From CAWANP01 sp963783445 (lineage in GTDB: Bacteria; Chloroflexota; Anaerolineae; JAAYZQ01): 64,000 nucleotides of DNA. The notes beneath the pieces were generated by a model. It was not told the DNA's origin, ran no database searches, and saw only the letters and a list, made by a program, of their open reading frames with translations. Shown here piece after piece: positions 20,601-27,014 of the stretch. How positions within the stretch are numbered: the first letter of the stretch is position 1; every line of letters starts with the position of its first letter. Where the stretch lies: assembly GCA_963783445.1 (NCBI GenBank), contig CAWANP010000014.1:1-64000 (forward strand), written 5' to 3'. The position numbers and the translations under genes were made by a program.

Positions 20601-21625
20601 AGCAGGGCCAGGTCCTGACCTACACCTTGACCTTCAGCAATGCCGGTCCGGCCATGGCCCACAGCGTGGTCTTGACCGACATAGTCCCCGCGGAGCTGGT
20701 GAGCCCGACGGTGGTCTATTCCAGTCCCAACGTCCTTGGGCAGAGACCGGGCGCTCCCTTTGCTTGGCAGATCGCAGACCTGAGCCCGGGGGAGGGTGGC
20801 GAGATCCGATTCACGGGAACTGTGCCCATCACCGCGCAGCCCGGTTCGTTCACCATCAAGAACGAGGCAGAGATCACCATGGCCGAGCCGGATACCGATC
20901 CCTCGAACAATACGGCATCGACCAGTACGCCGGTTGCTGGCCAGGTGTATGGCCTCTACCTGCCGGTGATTGCGAAAAACCATGACCCCCTGTTGTACGA
21001 TGACTTTGAGGATCCTGCTAATGACGGCAGCTACAATCCCAGCCTGTGGGCCCCTGGCGGACATGCGGGCTATGACGTCCGGCAGATGGCGGGCAACCTG
21101 GTTTTTGACAGCGGTACAGCGCCAGCTTACACCGGCATCGACCTGTACCTAATGCAGCCCCGGCAGCGCACCCTGAGCGAGATCCATGACTTTGAAGCAA
21201 TGCTCAAGTTCAGTTCGGGAGATGTGGGCGGCTATGCCTCGGTCAAGCTGCAAACCTCGTTCGACGAGAGCGGTTCGGGCTGGTGGACGCAATGCGTGCT
21301 GGCAGCCGGGGACAGCGCAGCGCTCGCCTTTTCCTGCGACGTGGCCACGTACGACGGCGCCAGCAGGACCACGGAGTATCGAACTCCCATCGTAGCAGCC
21401 AGCTTTGACACCTGGTACACGGCCAGGATCAAGACGGATCCCGATACCGCGCAACTGAGCTTCTATCTGGATGACGTCCTGATTGGCACGCATCTGCCAC
21501 AAGATGCTGGCGCGCTGCTGACAGCTACCAACCTGAACACCAGGGTAGGTGTATGGAATGGTGCGACAGGGATAACGGCGGCGCGCCACGTAGACCAGGT
21601 GCGCATCACGCCCGCGAGGCGGTAG
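17611..21625 (+). CDS. Gingipain-like (C25) secreted protein, copy 3, with DUF11 and lectin-like C-terminus, frameshifted
   Basis: ATG 17611 follows GGGGAGAG; the in-frame ATG at 17596 is less well placed. After a signal peptide ('LATATVLGAVLLMLTIALNA') come the propeptide-like domain ('GWATSGNPGAPELPYVLSTI'), intermediate domain and C25 domain with catalytic His in 'VNYIGHASIINW' (20150-20152) and Cys in 'LSMTCYEGYHH' (20252-20254). Unlike the other copies it continues with a DUF11 module ('DKAVEPSGFVEQGQVLTYTL', 'EPDTDPSNNTAST'), the tail-like 'VYGLYLPVIAKN', and then an extra about 200-residue domain ('YDDFEDPANDGSYNPSLW', 'FYLDDVLIGTHLPQDAG') that looks like a concanavalin/LamG-type jelly roll. 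Frame changes lie near 19005, 19050, 19270, 19370 and 19785. Total about 1340 residues, secreted. Confidence 0.8.
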
Positions 21626-21642
21626 AGGTCAGTGTGAGAATT

Positions 21643-21825
21643 CAGACCTCGGAGGTCCCAGGCAGACGCGAACCTGCGGTTCGTCCGAGGTCACTGTCAC
21701 AGTCTTGACCTCGGGGGTTCTCTTCAACCCCCGAGGTCTGTTTGGTAAGAGTCCCAGCAGGGGGGCGTCTCTGCGCTCTGTCCAGACCTCGGAGGTCCCA
21801 GGCAGACCTCCGACGTCTAGCATTT
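21643..21825. repeat. Intergenic direct repeats flanking a perfect hairpin
   Basis: The phrase CAGACCTCGGAGGTCCCAGG occurs near 21643 and again near 21783. Each is followed by CAGAC and is itself partly palindromic (GACCTCGGAGGTC). Between them lies the 13-bp hairpin at 21707-21738. The arrangement looks like a family of short intergenic palindromes; related sequence is found at 26646. Confidence 0.55.
21707..21738 (+). terminator. 13-bp hairpin followed by TGTTTGG
   Basis: GACCTCGGGGGTT (21707-21719) pairs exactly with AACCCCCGAGGTC (21726-21738), loop of six bases. It stands 80 bases after the third C25 gene and before the methyltransferase promoter, so it can insulate the two transcription units. 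The same arms recur at 26646-26685. Confidence 0.6.
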
Positions 21826-21849
21826 ACCTGATACCTGAATCTGCCGGCG

Positions 21850-21878
21850 TTGACAATTTGGCGTGGGCGTGATATGAT
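21850..21878 (+). promoter_or_regulatory. Sigma-70 promoter of the MttB-type operon
   Basis: A consensus TTGACA (21850-21855), 17-base spacer and TATGAT (21873-21878). The transcript would carry a leader of roughly 220 bases containing the palindromic operator at 22050-22072. No riboswitch fold was identified in the leader. Confidence 0.75.
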
Positions 21879-22049
21879 GTCGGGGCCCTTTGGGTCTCAG
21901 ACAGATCGTGGGAGGTTGTGCCGATGTGGACTGTATGCCCGCGTCCGCTCCTTGAAGCTGGTCTCTGACTCCATACACCCCGCTAACGGCGGCAGTCCGC
22001 CGCTGCCCTTGACGTTCCTGCTTGTTCCAAACCCAGATAACGACTGACA

Positions 22050-22072
22050 TTTCAACGTTGAAACGTTTCAAC
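22050..22072. promoter_or_regulatory. LacI-type double palindromic operator
   Basis: Two overlapping perfect palindromes: TTTCAACGTTGAAA (22050-22063) and GTTGAAACGTTTCAAC (22057-22072). The second is the classic LacI/GalR-family pattern with a central CG. It lies about 30 bases before the methyltransferase start. No LacI-family gene is in the window, so the regulator is encoded elsewhere. Confidence 0.65.
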
Positions 22073-22103
22073 GTCAAACTGCAACCTTTGAGGAGGATGA
22101 CCG

Positions 22104-23582
22104 ATGATCAGACCGAAACTGGAGTTCCTTTCGCCTGAAGGCGTGGGGCGTGCCATTGACGAGGCCTACGAACTGCTGTGGGATCCGGGGGTACGCGTTC
22201 ACTATGACGAAGCGCTGAGGTTGCTGGCCGACGCCGGCGCACCTGTGGATATGGAATCGCGTGTGGCCCAGATACCCCGTGACCTGGCCGAGCGGTGCGT
22301 CGCGACGGCGCCCAGTTCTTTCTATCTCTACGACTTTTATGGGGAGCCGCTCGTCCACTATGGCGGCGACGACATTCACTACGATCCCGGATCGGCGGCC
22401 ATCGAGATCGCCGACTATGATGCCAACGAGTCGCGCGTGCCCGTGACGGCCGACCTGGAGAATTTCGTGCGCCTGGCCGACACGCTGCCCCAGATCGATG
22501 CCCTGGCCACCAGCATCGTCTGCGGCGACGTGCCCCAGAACATGGCCGACTGGTACCGCCTGTACCTGGTCCTGCTCTATGGCCGCAAACCGATCGTGAC
22601 CGGCACCTTTGCCATCGAGAGCTTTGCCATCATGCACGAGCTGTTGATCGCACTGTCGGGCAGCGCGGAGGCCCTGGCCGAAAAGCCGCGGGCCGTCTTT
22701 GACGTCTGCCCCTCGCCGCCGCTGCTGTGGAGCGACATCACCTGCGCCAACCTGATCGACTGCGCTCGCGCGGGTGTGCCCGCCGAGCTGGTCTCCATGC
22801 CGCTGATGGGCGCCACCGGCCCGCAGACCGTCATCGGCTCGGCCGTGCAGCACGCCGCCGAGTGCCTGAGCGGCATCACCATCCACCAGTTGGCCAAGGC
22901 TGGCAGCCCCATCGTCTGGGGCGGCTCGCCGGCTTCGTTTGACATGCGCACCGGCACCACGCCCATGGGCGCGATGGCCACCATGATGCTGGACTGCACC
23001 TATGCCCAGATCGGCAAGAACATCAAGCCCGGCGGCGGCCTGCCGACACATGCCTACCTGGGCATGGCCGACACCAAGATCGTGGACGCCCAGACGGGAC
23101 TGGAAACGGCCTCGGGGGCCATCCTGGGCGCGCTGGCCGGCGTCAACATGATGTCCGGTCCGGGCATGATGGACTTTGAGAGCTGCTTCAGCCTGGAAAA
23201 GCTGGTCATCGACGCCGAGATCGTGGGCATGGCCAAGCGACTGGTGCGTGGTGTGGACGACACGGCCGATCCGCTGTCCCTGGACGTGATGCGCGAGGTC
23301 GGCCACGCCGGCAACTTTCTCAAGAGCAAGCACACCCGCCGCAACTTTCGCAAGGAGGACTATATCCCCACCGACGTCATCGATCGCGACTTCCGGCAGA
23401 CCTGGTTCGACAAGGGCGCGCTGGACGTCAACGCCCGCGCCCACCGTCGCGTGCAGGAACTGATCGCGTCCTACGAGCTGCTGCCGCTGTCCGACGACGT
23501 CGTCCGGGATCTGGAATCCATCGCCAGTCGCCACGCCAAGGCCGCGGGCCTGGACAAGCTGCCGGCGCGTACCGTGCGCTAA
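22104..23582 (+). CDS. MttB-family (non-pyrrolysine) quaternary amine methyltransferase
   Basis: The 492-residue protein belongs to the trimethylamine methyltransferase (MttB) superfamily: 'LDCTYAQIGKNIKPGGGLPT' is not interrupted, and features such as 'GGSPASFDMRTGTTPMGA' and 'MMSGPGMMDFESCFSLEKLV' mark the TIM barrel. No in-frame TAG is present, so it is of the MtgB/MtpB type that demethylates quaternary amines such as betaines rather than pyrrolysine-dependent MttB. It would transfer a methyl group to the cobalt of the corrinoid protein encoded next. AGGAGG at 22091-22096 sets the start. The gene is intact, behind a strong promoter and operator. The substrate cannot be told from sequence alone. 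Confidence 0.85.
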   Translation: MIRPKLEFLSPEGVGRAIDEAYELLWDPGVRVHYDEALRLLADAGAPVDMESRVAQIPRDLAERCVATAPSSFYLYDFYGEPLVHYGGDDIHYDPGSAAIEIADYDANESRVPVTADLENFVRLADTLPQIDALATSIVCGDVPQNMADWYRLYLVLLYGRKPIVTGTFAIESFAIMHELLIALSGSAEALAEKPRAVFDVCPSPPLLWSDITCANLIDCARAGVPAELVSMPLMGATGPQTVIGSAVQHAAECLSGITIHQLAKAGSPIVWGGSPASFDMRTGTTPMGAMATMMLDCTYAQIGKNIKPGGGLPTHAYLGMADTKIVDAQTGLETASGAILGALAGVNMMSGPGMMDFESCFSLEKLVIDAEIVGMAKRLVRGVDDTADPLSLDVMREVGHAGNFLKSKHTRRNFRKEDYIPTDVIDRDFRQTWFDKGALDVNARAHRRVQELIASYELLPLSDDVVRDLESIASRHAKAAGLDKLPARTVR

Positions 23583-23603
23583 TCACGATTGAGCTCACGC
23601 AAC

Positions 23604-23628
23604 ACGCAACACGTGTCACGTGTTGCGT
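23604..23628. repeat. 25-base perfect palindrome between MttB-type and corrinoid genes
   Basis: ACGCAACACGTG and CACGTGTTGCGT are perfect complements around a single T (23616). The stem lies in the 78-base gap just before the corrinoid-protein ribosome site and may tune relative expression or mRNA stability. Confidence 0.6.
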
Positions 23629-23660
23629 GGTACGTGCTACGTTCATCAAAGGAGACAACC

Positions 23661-24308
23661 ATGTCTGAAGAATTGTTCAAGGCAATGGCCCAGTCGGTCA
23701 TTGATGGAGAGGATGAAGAGGCGGAGGCCCTGGCCCAGCAGGCGCTGGACCAGGGCGTGGACGCGCTGGCGTGTATCAATCAGGGCTATACGGTTGGCAT
23801 GGATGAGGTCGGCGAGCTGTTCTCGACCGGCGAGTACTTTTTGCCCGACCTGATCCTGGGCGGCGAGGCCATGAAGGCCGCCCTGGCCGTCCTGGAGCCG
23901 GCGCTGAAGGCGGCGGGCCAGGAGCGCGAGGTGCTGGGCCACGTGGTCCTGGGCACGGTCAAGAGCGACATCCACGAGATCGGCAAGTCGCTGGTGGGCA
24001 CGATGCTGTCGGCCAACGGTTTTGAGGTCTATGACCTGGGGATCGACATCGAGTCCTCCGAGTTTGTGGCCAAGGCCCGGGAGTACAACGCCGACATCGT
24101 GGCCCTGTCGGCCCTGCTGACGACGACCATGCTGCACCAGCGAGAGGTGATCGAGCACCTGGCCGAGGCGGGGCTGCGCGACCAGGTGAAAGTGATGGTC
24201 GGCGGCTCGCCCGTAACACGGGGTTGGGCGGACCAGATCGGAGCCGACGGCTTTGCCGAGGACGCGGCGTCTTCCGTGGCCGAGGCCAAGCGTCTGATGG
24301 GAATCTAG
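23661..24308 (+). CDS. Corrinoid (cobalamin-binding) methyltransferase protein, MtbC/MttC type
   Basis: ATG 23661 follows AAAGGAGAC. The 215-residue protein has the N-terminal helical cap ('YTVGMDEVGELFSTGEYFLP') and a Rossmann B12 domain with the cobalt-ligand motif DIHEIG in 'GTVKSDIHEIGKSLVGTML', then 'VYDLGIDIESSEFV', 'SALLTTTM' and 'MVGGSPVT'. It accepts the methyl group from the MttB-type partner and passes it to a second methyltransferase, probably for tetrahydrofolate. No such second methyltransferase or corrinoid reactivase is seen in the window. Both genes share an operon. Confidence 0.9.
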   Translation: MSEELFKAMAQSVIDGEDEEAEALAQQALDQGVDALACINQGYTVGMDEVGELFSTGEYFLPDLILGGEAMKAALAVLEPALKAAGQEREVLGHVVLGTVKSDIHEIGKSLVGTMLSANGFEVYDLGIDIESSEFVAKAREYNADIVALSALLTTTMLHQREVIEHLAEAGLRDQVKVMVGGSPVTRGWADQIGADGFAEDAASSVAEAKRLMGI

Positions 24309-24314
24309 GAATAG

Positions 24315-24390
24315 CACCGCGGAGACGCAGTGTTCGCAGAGAAAGCATAGACATAATGTCTTTCTCTGTGTTCTCCGCGTCTCCGCGGTG
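24315..24390. repeat. 76-base interrupted palindrome (REP-like)
   Basis: CACCGCGGAGACGC (24315-24328) pairs with GCGTCTCCGCGGTG (24377-24390), and inside it GCAGAGAAAG pairs with CTTTCTCTGTG. The whole can form a long two-step stem between the corrinoid and DapA-family genes. Similar 'CGCGGAGACGC...GCAGAGAAAG' elements are, to my memory, dispersed in many bacterial genomes. Confidence 0.7.
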
Positions 24391-24409
24391 AATTCTTACT
24401 GGAGGACTC

Positions 24410-25340
24410 GTGACGCTGACCGGTACCATCGTCCCGCTGGTGACGCCCTTTGAGGCGGAAGAGTTTGATGCCCAGGCCATGGGCCAGCTTGTCGCCTGGG
24501 TGCTGGAGCAGGGGGCTGATGCCCTGATGCCCACGGCGCTGACGGGTGAGGGCCCGCTGCTGACGGGAGAAGAGACCGTGGCCGTGTGGGCCGCGGTCTT
24601 TGAGTTGGCCAATGGGCGCGTACCCGTTGTTCCAGCCGTGATCTCTGCGACGACGCGCGAGGCCAGCTACCTGGTTCGTATTGCTGAAGGGATGGGGGCG
24701 CAGGCGGTCATGGTCGCGCCTGTTCTGCCTGAGCTTTATGCAGGGCGGCTCGCATCAAGACGTCTGGGCCTTTTATGCCGACGTCGCGGCTGTCACGTCG
24801 CTGCCCATCATCCTGTTCAACTACCCGTCGCTGACCGGCGTCGATTTCACGCCGCCGCTGGTCGCCCGCCTCGCAGAGATCGACAACGTCCGCTACATCA
24901 AGGAGAGTTCGGGGGATACCAGGCGGGTACACGGCCTGCAGCGCGCCCTGGGCGACCGGCTTTCGGTCATCTGCGGGACACCCAACACGGCGCTGGAGTC
25001 GCTGGCCCTGGGCTGCAGGCTCTGGATCACGGGCATCATGAACGCGGTGCCCCGCTCGGCGCAGCAGTTGATGGCGGCCGTGGACCGGGGGGATCTGGCC
25101 CTGGCCCGCCGCATCTACTACGGGCAGATCTTGCCGCTGGTGGACGTGCTGGCCGGGAACTATAATCCCACGGGCACCATCAAGTCTGCCGTCCGCGCTC
25201 GCGGTGTGGACGTGGGGGTGCCCCGGCGGCCGGGCAGTGACGTGTCGCCGGAGGACTGGCAGCACCTCAACGAACTGATGGCCGACATTGCGCGGGCGGA
25301 AGAGCAAACGGCGCTCCTGCTTCAACAGAAGGCAGAGTAG
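24410..25340 (+). CDS. DapA-family (dihydrodipicolinate synthase-like) lyase, one frameshift
   Basis: GTG 24410 follows GGAGG. The N-terminal frame gives 'GTIVPLVTPFEAEEFD' and the family motif 'ALTGEGPLLTGEE' (usual GTTGE replaced by LTGEG). After a frame change near 24735 the chain continues 'VWAFYADVAAVTSLPIILFN' and 'YPSLTGVDFTP', with the Schiff-base lysine in 'RYIKESSGD' (codon 24900-24902) and 'VICGTPNTALESLALGC'. Length about 310 residues is normal. This superfamily includes aldolases and deaminating lyases acting on keto acids and hydroxyproline-derived compounds. Its place between methyltransferase and oxidoreductase genes suggests processing of the demethylated product rather than lysine synthesis, for which no other genes are nearby. 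Confidence 0.8.
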
Positions 25341-25437
25341 GCCTGCTTCTCACCCCGCTCCAGAGGCGGGCATGGAATCCCGCCCGCTGTGCTCGACAAC
25401 CTCAACCTATTCTTACGGACCGGGTTGGCGGTCCGGG

Positions 25438-26622
25438 ATGGAGACAATGATGGGTTTCAAATACGCGGTCCTGGGCGCGGGCCGGCAGGGGACTGCCTGC
25501 GCCTATGACATGATCCGCTTTGGCGAGGCCAGCAGTGTCGTACTGGCCGACCAGTCCCTCGAGCTGGCCCAGGAGGCAGCGGCCCGGGTCAACCAGCTTC
25601 TGGAGACAGACAAAGCCGTTGGGATTCAACTTGACGTAACGGACTATCCTGCCCTGGTGGCGGTTCTGACCGGCATCGACGCCTTTCTCAGCGCGGTGCC
25701 CTACTATTTGAACCTGGAGATCACCCGGGCCGCCATAGAGGCTGGGGCGAGCATGTGCGACCTGGGGGGCAACACCGACCTGGTCCGCGAGCAATTGAAG
25801 CTGTCTCCGCAGGCTGAGGCAGCCGGCGTCAGCATTGTGCCTGACTGCGGCCAGGTGCCGGGCATGGGCACGACGCTGATGGTCTATGCCATGGGCCTGC
25901 TGGATGAGGCGGAGGAGGTGTTCATGTGGGACGGCGGCCTGCCCCAGGCTCCCCGTCCGCCCTTTGACTACCTGCTCACTTTTAACATCGCTGGGCTGAC
26001 CAACGAGTACGATGAGTCGCCCATCTTTCTCCGGGACGGCAAGCCCACTCTGGTACCGACGATGGACGAGCTGGAAGAGGTCGAATTTCCTCCACCGGTG
26101 GGGCGCCTGGAATCTTTCACCACAGGCGGCGGCGTGTCGACCATGCCCTGGACCTTTGAGGGCAAGCTCAAGACGATCCAGAACAAGACGGTCCGCTATC
26201 CGGGGCATTTTGCCCAACTGCGGGCCTTTTACGACCTGGGCCTGTGGGATACCGAACCAATCCAGGTGGGTGACCAGATGGTGGCGCCCCGGGACCTATT
26301 CCACGAACTCTTTGAGCCGATGGTCACCTTCCCCGAGGACAAGGACGTGGTCGTCATCCGCATCCAGGCCCTGGGAACCAAGGACGGCCAGCCCGCCGAG
26401 GCGGTCCTGGACCTGATGGACTTCTATGACGAGGAGACCGGCTTCACGGCCATGGAGCGGACGACGGGTTGGGATGGCGCCATCGTGGCGGGCATGATGG
26501 CCCGAGGGCAGACGCCGCGGGGCGCGTCTCCTGTAGAAATCGCGGTGCCTCCCGGTCTGTTCGTGGAGGAGCTGGCCAAGCGTGGAATAGAAGTGAAGGC
26601 GAATGTCCAACTTTTGGCCTGA
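25438..26622 (+). CDS. Saccharopine-dehydrogenase-like oxidoreductase
   Basis: The start METMMGFKYAVLGAGRQG at 25438 puts the NAD(P)-binding glycine motif GAGRQG in the first 20 residues; longer upstream readings add unrelated sequence. Further marks of the saccharopine/lysine dehydrogenase family are 'DAFLSAVPYYLNLEITRAAI', 'CDLGGNTDLV', 'IVPDCGQVPGMGTTLMVY' and the C-terminal substrate domain ('KTIQNKTVRYPGHFAQL', 'LGLWDTEPI'). About 394 residues, intact. Members oxidise or reduce amino-acid-type substrates with NAD(P). It follows the DapA-like gene by about 100 bases and probably belongs to the same amine-degradation unit, where it could deaminate or reduce the demethylated product. Confidence 0.8.
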   Translation: METMMGFKYAVLGAGRQGTACAYDMIRFGEASSVVLADQSLELAQEAAARVNQLLETDKAVGIQLDVTDYPALVAVLTGIDAFLSAVPYYLNLEITRAAIEAGASMCDLGGNTDLVREQLKLSPQAEAAGVSIVPDCGQVPGMGTTLMVYAMGLLDEAEEVFMWDGGLPQAPRPPFDYLLTFNIAGLTNEYDESPIFLRDGKPTLVPTMDELEEVEFPPPVGRLESFTTGGGVSTMPWTFEGKLKTIQNKTVRYPGHFAQLRAFYDLGLWDTEPIQVGDQMVAPRDLFHELFEPMVTFPEDKDVVVIRIQALGTKDGQPAEAVLDLMDFYDEETGFTAMERTTGWDGAIVAGMMARGQTPRGASPVEIAVPPGLFVEELAKRGIEVKANVQLLA

Positions 26623-26645
26623 GAGGTTCGTCTGTACTGCGCTTT

Positions 26646-26685
26646 GACCTCGGGGGTTTTCCGGTCTTCCGGAACCCCCGAGGTC
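26646..26685 (+). terminator. Hairpin after saccharopine-dehydrogenase-like gene
   Basis: GACCTCGGGGG at the left pairs with CCCCCGAGGTC at the right (ending 26685), with an inner stem TTCCGG/CCGGAA and a two-base bulge, followed by TGTTT. The outer arms equal those of the hairpin at 21707-21738, so it is a repeated element placed twice as a gene-end structure. Confidence 0.6.
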
Positions 26686-26811
26686 TGTTTGCGAACTCTG
26701 TTCGGCAAGGTTTCCCGACCACAGCCGGTAGCCTGACCGATAGTCCGGGTAGGAGACCCGACCTGGGAGGCGGGCATGCAGTCCCGCTCTACCGTACTGG
26801 CTCCGGGTGGC

Positions 26812-26880
26812 AAAAGCGCGATGAATCGCGCACTACGAACGGATGGTGCCCTGATGGGGAGTACTTGTTCGTAGCAGGCG
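26812..26880 (+). repeat. 69-bp dispersed repeat, copy 1
   Basis: The unit begins AAAAGCGCGATGAATCGCGC, which folds as GCGCGAT/ATCGCGC, continues 'ACTACGAACGGATGGT' and ends 'TTCGTAGCAGGCG'. Copies are at 29156-29222 and 30252-30320. A fragment of the end (CGTAGTAGGCGCTTCAG) recurs at about 26928. All lie in intergenic DNA around the insertion sequence. Confidence 0.7.
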
Positions 26881-27014
26881 TTCTCCTGGGCTCTGGAGAC
26901 CTTTGCCTATCAGTTCGAGATCCGTTCGTAGTAGGCGCTTCAGAGTGTATCGGAGAATAGATCTTAGATCTATCCCAAGGAGCATCTCGGGTCGAACTTT
27001 TCATAAGATGAACA

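Noticed and set aside
19754..21064. 436-residue minus-strand frame
   Set aside because: Antisense of C25 copy 3; no family features.
22074..23534. 486-residue open frame on the minus strand
   Set aside because: It is the antisense shadow of the MttB-type gene; GC-rich third positions keep it open. Composition is His/Gln/Val/Gly-rich with no domain pattern.
22104..23582. Pyrrolysine-containing methyltransferase
   Set aside because: No in-frame TAG occurs; the frame is continuous, so it belongs to the non-pyrrolysine branch.
24410..26622. Lysine biosynthesis pair (DapA and saccharopine dehydrogenase)
   Set aside because: No other lysine genes are linked, the GTTGE motif of the DapA-like protein is altered, and context is methylamine-type degradation.
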